From the NCBI GenBank assembly GCA_020466095.1, contig CM035806.1, positions 140,055,934 to 140,119,933 of the forward strand: DNA of 64,000 nucleotides, given 5' to 3'. This stretch comes from Chlorops oryzae (taxonomy: Eukaryota; Arthropoda; Insecta; Diptera; Chloropidae). Below, piece after piece: positions 43,355 through 55,040 of the stretch. A program made the translations under genes and the position numbers. The notes under the pieces are model-generated. The model was not told where the DNA came from. It did not search any database and saw only the letters and a program-made list of their open reading frames with translations. Position 1 is the first letter of the stretch. Each line of letters starts with the position of its first letter.

Positions 43355-43594
43355 TATATAATATGTAAATAAGGACGTTTTTAGAAATCTGTTCATTAAA
43401 AAAAAAATCCCTCTATTTCACCGCCAGTGCCGCCTTTCCAGAGTGGTAAATGTCAATGCATCAAAACTATCGATAGTCGTCGAGAAACCATCGATGTTTT
43501 TGATAGTTTTTGGTAATTCGACATTATCCATACTGCTGTCGATTGTTTCTCCAGCTCTAGGAAAAATCCCTAAAGCGGCAACACTGTTCATTGT

Positions 43595-44835
43595 TTTAAA
43601 ATCTTAATCTTCAATATGATTAAAAACTGCGCGCTTAGCTCATCAAGAAGTGTCTTCGGAGCTCAACGGTAATGTTATTTATTTGTACCCACAATGTAGA
43701 CGAGGCTTCGAGGATGCATATAAGAAGACATGCAATGTGTATAAGGAAAAGAGTTCAGTCTATTACTTGTCTTTGTTCCGAATGAAACAAAAACGAATGA
43801 ATGCCCTCTGTTATGTATGAATACCCTGAATATGTTAATGTGTTTCCAGAAGTGTTTCTACTTAAAACTGAAAATTGAAAACGAAAAAGAAAAAGAAAAA
43901 GAAAAAAGAATTATGGCGTTGTTTGCTAAAGCTCGCTTACACTTACGCTTACGCCCAAGACAATTTTCTTTCATATCCCATTTACTATGGAGCGAATACG
44001 AGTGAATGCCACTGTGCGTTCGTGTGGCTGTGTGTCTGTGCATATGTGCGCCTGTTGGCATAAGCTAGCAAAGTTGCATGACACCACGTTGCACAAACGA
44101 CTTGCACTTACGATTCTCGCGTTGCCTCGATGTCTTCCACCGACGGCTTGCAGTGGCAAAAATTTGAAACTGAAACTTTAGCTGCAACTGAAGCACACAC
44201 TTCTGAATCGGAACAAATGTAAGTACTTTTTCATTGAAGTTTACGTGCGTATTTATGTACATTTGTATGTATGTATGTATATGCAATTGTATAGACAGAA
44301 CTGAATGTTACAAATGTTCGGCCGGTCTGTGTGCTCATGCACTACATATATGTATGCAAATCTGGTATTCAATGCCTTTTGGGTTGGTTCTATAGCTCGG
44401 CACTTATTCCCATGCACTTGCGCCACACGCCGCACAGTGTTTCGTCGCCATACACTCTGTGGACAAAAATCCAGAGAGTCGTTGATCGTAGAGCAATGCA
44501 TTTTCATGCGAGTATTATTAGATATGTATACCTACTCCAAATGAAGAAATTTCTAAGAAAACTAATTTCGCCAACTGACACGCCCAACGCCCACCGCCCA
44601 CATGAAGTGATTTTCTAATATCTATCCAAACCTTAAATCCGAATAATTCAAAAATCAAAATTTTAATACTAGGCTCACTGAAAATAAGAACAAAACATAT
44701 TTTGGTTAAAAAAAAAAATTGAGGCCCAAAATATATAAATGATCTTGCATGCCACGCCCCGTTTGGAAACTACGGCCCTTCAAAGTTCAAAGATTAATAA
44801 CATATATTTTTATATCGAAATGTTTTGAAACAACC
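43595..44835. other. Gene-free stretch
   Basis: Contains a (GAAAAA)n run at 43876-43906 and TATGTATG at 44266-44280. The GC-richer stretch 43920-44215 ending in AAT|GTAAGTAC (44219) could be an untranslated exon with a donor, but no frame supports it. Confidence 0.4.
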
Positions 44836-45120
44836 CAATTCAACCAGATTATACCATATAAGTATGATATGATTATGATAGCATATTGTCGGATATTTTA
44901 TATCATATGTGTATGACTGCAATATATGTTTCATATATGATGTGCATTTCGTTTTACATTCCACCCTCATTCAGGATATCATATAAGTATGATATTGATG
45001 TGATGTTATATTTGACACTCAAATGTATATGATATTCGTTTATGATATTACATATGGCAATCATATATGACATCGATATTATACATGATATCTATCATAT
45101 CATTATCAAATTCAACTAAC
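44836..45120. repeat. ATATGAT/GATATC-rich low-complexity region
   Basis: More than a dozen occurrences of ATATGAT, ATCATAT, GATATC and CATATATGA within about 280 bp, many self-complementary. No regular period was seen. Confidence 0.7.
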
Positions 45121-45124
45121 ATAT

Positions 45125-45326
45125 GGGCATTTTCCAGAAAAATTAAACTTTTTGTCGCGTCCGTATATAGCTGTTTGCTATTCGGGACTGCATAGAAACT
45201 TTGAAAAATATAAAAGTCCGCATAAGCTGCACGAAAGTGTTGAGAAGCAAAAGTACTATTTACCGCGTACTTCGATTCGGGGCTTCAAATTGCACATTTA
45301 AGTGTCGCGTCCGTTTGGAAATGCCC
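45125..45326 (+). mobile_element. MITE with GGGCATTTCCA ends, 4-bp TSD, copy 1
   Basis: GGGCATTTTCCAGAAAAA and TTTGGAAATGCCC ends, TTGTCGCGTCCG and GTGTCGCGTCCG subterminal, flanked by ATAT on both sides. The next copy begins right after the shared ATAT. Confidence 0.85.
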
Positions 45327-45330
45327 ATAT

Positions 45331-45540
45331 GGCTATTTCCAAACGGACGTGACATTTACTTTAGCAGCTTTTAGTCTCGAATTGAAGAGTGTGGACAATG
45401 GTAAGTTTTGTTTCTTACTATTGTATTATGGCGCAGCTCTTCCGGGAACTTTATACCTATCAAAATTTTATGCAGATCAGAAAGGCAATTGTAGATATGC
45501 TCGGACGTGACAAAAAGTTTACTTTTTTCTGGAAATACCC
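45331..45540 (-). mobile_element. MITE with GGGCATTTCCA ends, copy 2 (back to back)
   Basis: GGCTATTTCCAAACGGACG and AAAGTTTACTTTTTTCTGGAA plus ATACCC (45520-45540) ends, flanked by ATAT on both sides; the left ATAT is the right ATAT of copy 1. Orientation opposite to copy 1, with a different centre. Confidence 0.8.
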
Positions 45541-45607
45541 ATATACATATGATGATATATGTATGATAGTTATCATCTTTGTGTTTTGTTTGTAATTGGA
45601 ATTTAAC

Positions 45608-45775
45608 TAGGTTAGGTTAGGTCAATGTGGCTGCCACCATTTAGGATGACATATCTAGGCTCCACATGGGCCCGTTGTGATATCCACGAATAATTGGAAA
45701 ACCAACAACAACAGAAACAGCAAAAAAAAAAAACGACACAAACATCTACGAACTTAGCTGGGAGTTGATCCCAAA
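45608..45775 (-). mobile_element. SINE type 1, copy S5 (head truncated)
   Basis: On the plus strand: tail TTAGGTTAGG, then TGTGGCTGCCACC, GGGCCCGTTGTGATATC, AACCAACAACAACAGAAACA and AGCTGGGAGTTGATCCC; the tRNA-like 5' part is missing beyond box B. Confidence 0.75.
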
Positions 45776-46437
45776 GCCAAACAATGGAAATCAAAAGCCC
45801 TAAATTTCTGGAATTTTTGGCCGCTGACAGCACACTGTGCGTCGCATGGTAGTAAATCGGGGCAGCTCGAACGCATGGAATGGTGGTAAACTGTTAAGAA
45901 TTTGCTAAAGCTTACAGATATAGCGTTAGTTTGTCGTTTCGAATGTGCGAAACGTTACGGCATCCTTCGCTTGTCTTTGCTCCATTCCATTCCAATCTAA
46001 GCTGAGACGGTTGGCTGGTTTGTTGGCAACTCTATGCTCTGAACGAAAACGTCAACGCAATTTGCCTTTTTTCTTTTTTCAAAGTAGAAATTCGAGTAGC
46101 AACTTTTTTAACCCTCTTTTTTTTTGTATTTCTGTTCTTTCGTGAAGTGATACTCGTCTTCCTTGAAGGTTTTTGTTTTTGCATGGCAACAATTGGAGCT
46201 CACAACAACAACAACAACAACAACCATATGAGCGAAGTTGTATGAATGAACTACCGTCGTACTTAACCCTTTCATGTCCGATCTTGCCTATATAGGCAAT
46301 ATTCGAACGTCTTCTCTCTTTTTGTCACTACGAGTATTCGATAGAGAATAATTTTTTGATATAAATAAGGTTTGGGCAATTTATGTTTAAAGGAAAGAAT
46401 TCATTGCCATTTTTGAAAAGGAAATTATCATAATTTT
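45776..46437. other. Gene-free stretch
   Basis: No gene seen. (CAA)n at 46202-46223. Confidence 0.4.
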
Positions 46438-47068
46438 TATACCCAGCGTATGCAGGGTATATTAGTTTTGTGAAAATCTTGTAACAGCCAGAACTAAGCT
46501 CCGTAGATACATATAGACATATATATATATATTCTTGATCAGGATCAAAAACTGAATCGATTTATTCATGTCCGTCCGTCCGTCTGTGTCCGGATCTCCT
46601 CCGAAACGGCTGGACCAATCAAGTCGAAATTTGGCACACAGGTATATCGGGATTCGAGTATGATACTTAGTAAAAATGGGAGACATCCACCCACTGCCAC
46701 GCCCACAAATGAATTTAATGTGTTTTCAGTGAAATGATTGTAACTTGCGAACCACTTAACACATTTCATTGTTATTTAGTGTACTGGTAAACTACAAAAA
46801 GGGACATATCCTGGAAAAAACTGGACGCCGTCCTCCTCGAGCCACGCCCACAAATAAGGGGTTATCGTAACTTGTGAAGTAAAAGGCGTAGAATCTTCAA
46901 ATTCGCAAAATAGGTTGACCAAGGCGAATGAAAGGTGTAGGGAAAAAAGTTAAGTGGCCCGCCCACTGCCACGTCTACAAATGGAGAGGAAAATCATAGT
47001 GCGCCAAAAATATCGGGACGCTGGGTATTTCAAAGTCGGGCTTGACCGACTTTAGCTTTCTTACTTGT
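46438..47068 (+). mobile_element. TATACCC-ended repeat, type R2
   Basis: Begins TATACCCAGCGTATGCAGGG and TATATTAG, contains CTTGATCAGGATCAA, CATGTCCGTCCGTCCGTCTG, repeated CCACGCCCACAAAT units, and ends with the hairpin AAAGTCGG...CCGACTTT followed by CTTACTTGTTTTT. Similar repeats are widespread in fly genomes. No protein encoded. Confidence 0.7.
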
Positions 47069-47420
47069 TTTTTTTTTTTTTTTTTAGTCATTCGTAATAG
47101 AGTGTACCCATGTAGAAAAAAAGTTCGATTTTGGAATTTTTGAAAACAAAAAAAATTCTTGACTTTATACAAATTGGTTCTTTTGCGTTAAAATCAGGGG
47201 GAAGCAAAAGTGTCTTAAATTCTATTGGTTGTTCAAAATGTTCTAAGACTTCATTTATTTGGATAATATTTATTTCAGCACATTATAATTAATCGAAAAT
47301 TTATTAAAATTTCGTCTAGTTATCGAGTAATTTTTTTTTTTTGTTTTTTTGTTTTTTTTTTGTTTTTTACAATGCAATAATGTTCATTCATTTCAATGTT
47401 TTTATACGTTTTTGTTTTGA

Positions 47421-47892
47421 CGTAAGTTGGTTGAGATGACAACTTACGAAGGGAGAGGCTCTGGGTTCAGCTCCCAGCTAAGGTCGTGGATGTTTGTTCG
47501 TTTTTTTATGTTTCTGTTCTCTTTGTTTTTCCCATTATTCGCGGCGCTGTCCACTATTTGTTTAAGATTTTAATTACTGTTTTCACGTTCGCGTCTTAAG
47601 CCTTTGCGCAGACAGTTCTGTTATAAAAAGTGAGAGAGATAGAGCAAAAACTTAAGACGCGAACGTGAAAACAGTAATAAAAATTTTAAGGTACTTTTAG
47701 ACGATATGTTTTTTTTTTCCATGTGTAATGTCAAAATTTTCTTATTGGAAATTGAACATGGCATCTAAAAGCAACCAATGCTTTGCATAGGATCTCTCCA
47801 AGTGATTTGACATATGTAATTTACGTAATTAATGGACAGCCCCTAAGTGTGTCACCCTTAATTGCGGCAGCCACACTCACCTAACCTAACTT
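47421..47892 (+). mobile_element. SINE type 1, copy S6, split by a MITE
   Basis: Head with TTGGTTGAGATG and box B-like GGTTCAGCTCC to about 47541, then the Harbinger-like element (47543-47843), then TAAGTGTGTCACCC, GGCAGCCACA and CCTAACCTAAC. About 25 bp of the SINE between the halves is missing compared with S1. Confidence 0.75.
47543..47843. mobile_element. Harbinger-like MITE, copy C
   Basis: Internal sequence matches copies A and B (CTTAAGACGCGAACGTGAAAA as 47652-47672, TGACATATGTAA). Right end TTAATGGACAGCCCC|TAA is intact; the left end (GGCGCTGTCC) is altered. It lacks the two hairpins of copy B, so it shows their empty sites. Confidence 0.8.
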
Positions 47893-47923
47893 TGATTGTA
47901 GCTTTGTAGCATTGCATTTTGTT

Positions 47924-47989
47924 TTTCGGGTTTTCTGAAAAATGCCAACTTTTGAGTTGTGTCTCTTTAGTTTCCGGGGTGCGATATGC
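47924..47989 (-). mobile_element. Half-copy of the CATATCGCACCC-type MITE
   Basis: TTTTCTGAAAAATGCCAACT, TTGAGTTGTGTCTCTTTAGT and GGGGTGCGATATG match the right half of 49197-49455. Confidence 0.55.
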
Positions 47990-48910
47990 TGTTTTGTTTT
48001 TGTAGGACATCGAGCGTTTTGGAAAATGATGTTCCAAAAAAAAAAAAAAAAATGTGTTTAAAGTTTCAAGAGCAGAAAAAGTCGAGCTTTTACGGCTCGC
48101 CGGCGATTGTGAGCAGTAACTTTTTTCACAACATTTTCTCAATAGGTTCAACTATCAAATGGACCGTTTACTTTGAGAGTTGTGCAACTGAATTTTTCTA
48201 TTTCGAGATATTAAATGGTGCATGTCCATTATCCGGCACCCGCCACCCGCCACCACCCAGCAAAATTGCGAAGTCTTAAGAATGGGTAGCTTAACACGAA
48301 TCCAAAAACTCAATTAACCCACGGCCTTCAATTTTCCCTCAAATTCGCTGAGAACCCGAAAATAGAAAAATGGAGTTACACCACTTTTAAAGTAAACGGT
48401 CTAAATATTAAAAAATATATTCGATTTCGAAGTGGTCACACCAGAATAACCCCTTAAACAACATCACAATACATACATACATATGCCTCGTTATAAGTCG
48501 AATAGAAAAGTACTTATAAGACAGCCAATTGAAATTCGGCCATCAAAGGGTTAAGTAATATTGACGAGATTTTGAGGAAACAATTGAAAAATGATCATTG
48601 TCGCCGCCGTCGTCTCGTCGTCGGCAGGAATAGCACTAATTAAAAAAAATGGGAAAATCCAATATAAGAAAGAAAGAATAATAAAAAAAGAAGAAAAAAC
48701 TTTAGTCTAGAAAGTATAAAAGTAACAAAAGAGGCGCCGCTACATACACACTCTGGTCTGTTTTTGAATGGCAACAAAAGCAAACAAATAAACGAAAAGC
48801 ATGTGATTGTCACTGTAGCTTGGAGCGCGTTCTTTTGCGCTGAATATTTTAAGATTCCATACAAATGGTTGAAGAGAAAATGCTCTGGAAGGATGATTAT
48901 GTATATGTAG
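47990..48910. other. Gene-free stretch
   Basis: Poly-A at 48036-48051; no gene seen. GCGAACCTCC-free, ordinary AT-rich DNA with one GC patch (48600-48625). Confidence 0.35.
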
Positions 48911-49125
48911 TAGGGATGTGAAAATCCCGGGATATCCCGGGATCCCGGAATTAGTCCCGGTGGTTTTCTTGGCTATTCAACAAAAGTTTGATTAACACAT
49001 CCATATATTTTAACTTCGACTAAACGATTTAACAGAATTAAACGATTTTGTCCGATTATTTCTACGAATTTAACGATTTATTACTATTTTTTTTAAATCC
49101 CGGGATCCCGGGATTGGCATGCCTA
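48911..49125. mobile_element. hAT-like MITE rich in CCCGGGAT
   Basis: TAGGGATGTGAAAATCCCGG and its partner ending GGCATGCCTA; ATATGTAG and ATATGTAA flank (8-bp duplication, one mismatch). Four CCCGGGAT units lie near the ends. Confidence 0.65.
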
Positions 49126-49196
49126 ATATGTAAATTTACTTTTTGATTGGAAAAGTACATAATTCATCATTTTGTATATGGATTTATACCGATCTA

Positions 49197-49455
49197 CATA
49201 TCGCACCCGGTCCACTAAAGTGGCACAACTCAAAATTTGCCATTTTTCAGAAAACGCGAAAAACAAAATTCGTCGCAGTGTTTCGATCAAAGCAGGAAAA
49301 AAGACATTACGGCTTTTTTTCGGCCTTTTATAATGAGAAAAATGGAATGGAATTTTTCCTGTAGGTAGACGGATGACTTGGGAACAAGATTCATAGCATA
49401 ACTCGAATTTCAGAATTTTTGAGTTGTGTCAGTTTAGTTGTCAGGGTGCGATATG
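49197..49455. mobile_element. MITE with CATATCGCACCC ends, copy 2
   Basis: CATATCGCACCCGGTCCACT and its partner AGTTGTCAGGGTGCGATATG with ACACAACTCAAAA inside each end; 259 bp against 255 bp for the copy at 23933. The interior is different. Confidence 0.8.
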
Positions 49456-49885
49456 TAAGTATGTAAATAAATTGAGCCTCGATTGTGCGAACATACTGAT
49501 TAATATGAACAGGCCTTGCAGAGATTAGTTCACTCCATGCAGACCTTACTGTATAATACAAAACATTCTTTTCTTTTAAATTGGATTTAAAATACAATAT
49601 TATGTATGTATATCCGAAGAAAGCATAAAATATCAAGTATTCCATCCGCTAAGCTGCTGCCGACTGCACGAAAACGAACCACTCGAAACGCAATTTTAAA
49701 TGGCTTCAAAACGGAAAAGGGCGATCGCTTTCCTCATCCTCATCTTCAAAATCCAATAAATACGATTCCAAGTACATAGTAATGCGATTCCATGATTGGA
49801 ATAAACAGCGCTGCTGGATTGTCAAAAACATTAAAATGTACCAAAAAAAAAAAAATGTGGCATCATCTGGCGTCTTTATTGCAAT
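49456..49885. other. Gene-free stretch
   Basis: No gene seen. Confidence 0.4.
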
Positions 49886-50036
49886 CCCAGCAGGCAAAAT
49901 GCTGCTTGCAGAAGCGATGAACCGAAACACCTCAAAGTAATCGGAGTTGTGTGGTGTTCATCCGGTACGCTGCCTACTTTGTAAGCAATTAGTAGGCAGG
50001 TCGGCTACAATCTCGCAGACACTGTTGGCCGCTGGG
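49886..50036 (+). mobile_element. MITE family M, copy 3 (single repeat unit)
   Basis: CCCAGCAGGCAAAATGCTGC, GCAGAAGCGATGAACCG and TTGGCCGCTGGG; only one GTAAGC...GTAGGCAGG unit, against four in copy 2. Confidence 0.8.
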
Positions 50037-50241
50037 ATTAGTCTCACTGCTCAAGATTTATATATACCTACATATATTTCGTGGAATAGGTAATCGCGAG
50101 TTAGGTTTGTTCTCATCGTTTATACGGCAAAAATTCGTTACTCGCCAGAACGGGGTTTTTACGAAAATGTTATTTTTTTATAACGATTTTTACGAAAAAA
50201 AAAAAAATTCGCCATTTTTGGTTTTACCCATGAACTGTTTT

Positions 50242-51064
50242 TATACCCGACACACTCAGTGTCGAGGGTATATTGCGTTTGTGTGGTTGTGTGTAACACC
50301 CAGAACTAGTCGAGATAGACCATACAAAATATATATAGAAATGATACAGCGTCACCAGGAGATTCGATTTAGACATGTCCGTCTGTCCGTTTGTTTGTAT
50401 ACAGTTTTCTTATCGAAGGAGTTGAGCTATGTAGACAAAATTCTGTGTGCGTGCTAACGGAGACATGAGTAAGGACGAATTCGAGAATGGACCCGATCGG
50501 ACAATTTTTAGGGGTTCCTCCTAGTACTAGGGTCTGTTAAGAAAATCACAAAAACTGCTCTAAAATCGGAGTTTTTGATATTTTGATGAAATTTGATAGT
50601 TGAATATATTTAAATTTCCAAAAAATTGGAAAAGTGGGCGTGACAGAAGGGCGTTTTTTCGAAAATCGTCTCCTTCACCCGAAATTCAAATGGAACTTGA
50701 AAGTTGGCACTCATGCTTCCTTTGTAGCCATAAGCATCCTCCCCAAAAATTTTCTTGATCGGTCCATTATTAAGGGTACCTCCAGTACTAGGGTTTTTCA
50801 TAAAAATCCCAAAACTGCCTTAAAATCGGACTTTTTCGAAATATTTTAATGAAACTTAGAATTTGAGCGTATTTTAAGCCTCCGATTATAATTTAAAAAA
50901 AAAATGGAAAAGTGGGCGTGGCAAAGGGGGGCGGTTTTCATAAAGAAATTTAACAAAAGCCGTTATATGGGGCCCCTTCTGGCCTTAAAAACCTCATGAT
51001 ATTAAAAATTATTTGAACATGTGTGTCTGTGTCAGGCTCGCCTGACTATAACACCCTTACTTGT
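50242..51064 (+). mobile_element. TATACCC-ended repeat R1, copy b (longest)
   Basis: TATACCCGACACACT at the start, GTCAGGCTCGCCTGAC hairpin and ACACCCTTACTTGTTTT at the end. ACCTCCAGTACTAG occurs once fully and once degenerate, and the AAAATCGGA...TTGATGAAA block is duplicated inside, so it has an internal repeat of roughly 260 bp. Confidence 0.8.
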
Positions 51065-52544
51065 TTTAAGTTAAAGTTGAAGAGGAATTTTTTCTTATTT
51101 TATGTTTATTTTAATTCGTCATAATTTGTCTAGCATTCAAACTTTTGCGTCAATTTAATTTAACTAGAAAAAATTAAAGAAAAAAAAATGATAATCAGGA
51201 CATCGGAGAAGTAGTGTCTGTTTTGAATTAAGTATAAATATCTATATGAGCGCTATGAATTCATGTTTTAAAGCATATCGTTTGCTGTTCGAATTAATTT
51301 ATGCAGCTAACTTTTTTTTCACTTCCTGCCGAGCATGAGGAATTGGCTTGATGGCCCCGAAATGACTTCCCCGTTATTTATCACCCAGTGTAAAATATTG
51401 TGCCTTATGATTTCTGTCATGGCACTCAGCATGAAATATGTATCTCTTCAAACTCGTTGCCATAACTTTAGCCACCAAACAAAGTGCGAAAGTCTCACCC
51501 TTTTTTTTTTTTGAAATTAAATTATTAGAGGAGAGTCAAATTATCAGATTTTATCGTTGAAACGTTTTGTATTCTGATGCCGTCGTTGTTTTGCACAGAA
51601 CTAGAACTTTTCCTAATGGGTATTAAGGCAATGGAAAAGTTTATGGGTTTTCGCATAGGCTTGCCGACTTAAAACGGCATATTGTTATATGTTGTACATA
51701 TACATACCTACTTACATATGTAACCTAATTGGGTTAATAGATGTCGGCAGTATCGGTTTTCATAAAAAATGGAGTTCAAATGTTTCAAAGGAGTATTCGC
51801 ATAAATTTGGAACAATTTTCTACATGTATATACATATATAAATATATATGGTAAAGGGAGTGGCATTTAATTACCCGATTTTCCCTTTCATGCACACTCT
51901 GTCGAGACTCACTCCGCTATGTGTGAATACAAAATTGCTACCAAAACTTGCTACGAATACAATCATCGCAGCGTGGCAGCATCAGTCGACGTTGAAATTC
52001 CTTTTCTGAATTGTTTTTATATCAGCCAAAGCGACTACTTAGAAGCTCACCTTTTCCCCTTAATTTTTCTTTTTCCAACGCAAGAGGCGGAATAGACTTT
52101 TATTTAATTAGGAAATCGGGATGGATCCAGCGACTTTTTTTTTTTTTTTGGTCTGAAATTCTTTCTTGAGCAAAGTTTTTGAAAAATGCGTTTCGTTTGA
52201 GCCCCGGGCACATATTTTTTTTTGTCGCCTTCAACGCAAACGGATGAACCTTGTCTTATAAGCAATTTCATTTTTACGTTTCCGTCTCTCTCACTTTCAG
52301 TCTTTATTGACTATATTACACCCTTCGATCATTAAAGAGTTCATCCACGATATAGACAGTTGTGACTAGGGTGCCAGCCATACTATATAATATAGTATCC
52401 TACTTTATTTGTGAACGATATACCTACTTAACACTTCCTTGGAACAATAAAGTATCCTAAAATACTTTGTTTTTAATATATACGGCAGTTTTTACCAAAC
52501 ATACATCATGTAGTTCATTGAACCAAATAAATACAGTGGACACC
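51065..52544. other. Gene-free stretch
   Basis: AT-rich; TATA-type runs near 51700 and 51830-51850. No gene seen. CAGTGGACACC at 52535 is a probable pogo-type end. Confidence 0.4.
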
Positions 52545-52552
52545 CTCTATAA

Positions 52553-53059
52553 CAGAGGTGGGCAATGTCAATGTATGCAATTTTTGCAATTGTATTGGTT
52601 ACGCGTAAAAGCTCTTTTGTTGATAATTCGGCAAACAACTGATTGACAGTCGCGAACAGGGCTGCCAGTAAGAGAAGTCGCTAAAGAAACGAAAATACCT
52701 CTAAAATAACCAAATTTTTTCTCATACTGGCGAATTAATAGCCAACATTACCATTACGGCTCACATGACTTCTACAATTTATATTTTCAAGCTAACTTCC
52801 TTATATTAAACTTATATTAAACATGCAATCAGAGTATATACCACGACCTCCTTACATTTCCTATTTTTTCCAAAAAATCGTTGTGGGATTTTTCGTTGGT
52901 TTTTTGATTTCGGAAAATTTGGAAAAGGGGTTTTTTCTCGGAAAAATGTGGCACCACTAAGTAAAAACCGGACTGTCCCGTATGTGTGAAAGCACAAAAG
53001 CTCATCATTTGTACATGTGAAAGCTCTTCGCTCGCGAGCTCAAGGCGTGCCCACCTCTG
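52553..53059. mobile_element. hAT-like MITE with perfect 8-bp TSD
   Basis: CAGAGGTGGGCA / TGCCCACCTCTG ends flanked by CTCTATAA on both sides (52545-52552, 53060-53067). No coding capacity. It interrupts a pogo-like end: ACACCC-CTCTATAA before and CTCTATAA-CGATCTCC after. Confidence 0.9.
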
Positions 53060-53067
53060 CTCTATAA

Positions 53068-54201
53068 CGATCTCCTCAAAAGCAAATTTCTCTCTATAGC
53101 GGACATTCTCAAGGCTTTTTCCCTACATTATATCGCCTTTTTTCTCCTAACAACAAGTTCTCTCATCGATGATTTTATTTTTTAGCTCCATTGAATTTCA
53201 TTATAGAGAGTTTTGACAGTTTTGAGATTGACTACATGCTCAAAAGCGAAAATCGCAATTTTTGCAACTTAAATACATACTTATTTATTCAAATATATAG
53301 TTAATAATAATTGTAAATAGGTGACAAAAATAACAGACCAACTACAATGTGCTGCAAGCATTAAAAAGTGTATATTTTAGAACAAAAGTGGACTAACTAC
53401 TAGTAAGTTAATAGTATTTCAGTGTGAGAGATAATTTCAATTGAATTTATGGTAGTATGAAAGCATGTTATTTTTATAAATTTTTTTTTTTTTAATATTT
53501 GCAATGTTTTGTTTTTTTAATTACTATAAGGATGAATTTAAAAATACTTTATTTTTTAGTAAAATACTTTATTTTTTAATTACTAAATAAGCTTATACTT
53601 TATTTTGCGCTTAGAAAGTTGGCAACCCTAGTTGTGACCGCCGATTGATGGCCAGTGTTCACCACTGTTACTGTTTCGTTAAAAAGAACTTTTCCCTTTG
53701 TGGAGAAAGTGTTACTTTTACTCGTAGCCGGTCACATATAACAGCAACAATTCAAACTTTTAAGGTTGCGGACGAAAAATTATGAAGAGTGATGGCGGCG
53801 GATCCTACATATTCCGGGATTTGTCGAAATTTCGGAACCTGCAAAAATCCCGTCCATCTCGCATGTTTTAAAAATTTTCCCGTCCCGCGTCGATCTATAG
53901 ATAGTTTGGACCATAGACTCTTGTTATAGGCATAGTTCTATTTGCGATCTGGGTGCCGAATTTCAAAACAATCGATTCGTGAGAGTGAGATGTCGTCATG
54001 TCAATCCAATATCATGCCACTAAAGCATCTGTTACATGGAAAATGATTTGAAATTTAATGGACATACGTAATACCTATTCTAAAATTTATAAACTAAAAG
54101 AAAATGCTTTAAAAAAAAATCGGTTTTTTTTTTTCAATAACCTACCCACGAACACTCCTTTAAAGTATCCAATCTCTAATGTAAGGGACACGATTTGTAC
54201 T
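53068..54201. other. Gene-free stretch
   Basis: AT-rich; no gene recognised. TACTTTATTTT is repeated three times at 53545-53605. Confidence 0.4.
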
Positions 54202-55040
54202 TATACCCGACACACTCTGTGTCGATGGTTTGTATAGTGCATTTGTGCGTACGTGTGTAACACCCAGAACCAGTCGAGATAAATTATACAAAATTTAAAG
54301 TGTTCTTTCTCTTGAGCGGACACCTATGGGACGGAAAAATATGTCCGCTTAACAGAGGTGTCCGCTTAAGAGGAAACTTTCTGAGAATCAGGAATACTAG
54401 AGCATTCCCAAAACTTGTCCGTTTAAGAGCGGTGTCCGCTTATGAGGAGTGTCCGCAAGAAGAGAGTACACTGTATATAGAAATAATCAGCTTCACCAGG
54501 AGATTCGATTTAGACATGTCTGCCGTCTGCCTCTCCGTCGGTCTGTGCGTACAGAGTTTTTTTTATCGAAGAAGTTGAGATATCCGAACGGATATTCGGA
54601 ATACGTATTCATGGGGAATTGAGTAAAATCAAGCTCGAGAATGGACCGAATCGGACAATTTTTAGGTTAACCTCCAGTACTAGGGTCTGTCACAAGAATC
54701 GGAAAACTGTCTCCAACATCGAAGTTTTTCGAGATATTTCAATGAAATTTTTAATTCGAGCGTATATTTGAGTCTCTAATTAGATTTCAAAAAAAAAAAA
54801 AAAAAAAAAAATTTGAATATTGGGCGTGGCGTAAGGACGGTTTTCACAAAGAAGTTGAACAAACGTCAGTATATGAGGCCCCTGATGGCCTTAAAAATCT
54901 CTAGAATACTTAGTTTCAATGATCGTGGTCCTTCGGCCTGTTTTCAAAACTGCTCAAACATGCACATATGTATACATATGTACGTGTGTCTGTATCGGGT
55001 ATTGTATTTTCAGGCTCGTCTGACTACAACACCCTTACTT
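54202..55040 (+). mobile_element. TATACCC-ended repeat R1, copy c, with insertion
   Basis: TATACCCGACACACT start; hairpin-like CAGGCTCGTCTGAC and ACACCCTTACTT end. Interrupted by a small pogo-like element at 54298-54473. Confidence 0.8.
54298..54473. mobile_element. Small pogo-like element with TA TSD
   Basis: AAGTGTTCTTTCTCTTGAGC and its partner GAGAGTACACTG, flanked by TA. GTGTCCGCTTA units repeat inside on both strands. Absent from the other R1 copies. Confidence 0.7.

Larger units (their letters stand above)
41282..43559. mobile_element. Middle element with TAGAGCTGGAGAAA ends
   Basis: TAGAGCTGGAGAAA on the left and TTTCTCCAGCTCTA on the right, flanked by GGAAAAAC and GGAAAAAT (8-bp duplication with one mismatch). 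Several ATCGATAG words lie just inside both ends. Interior is otherwise interrupted by the mariner. Confidence 0.75.
41063..43586. mobile_element. Outer hAT-like element of a three-level nest
   Basis: Ends CAGTGTTGCCG and CGGCAACACTG; flanks TTCATTGG (41055-41062) and TTCATTGT (43587-43594) differ by one base, as an old 8-bp duplication would. It contains 41282-43559, which in turn contains the mariner. Confidence 0.75.
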
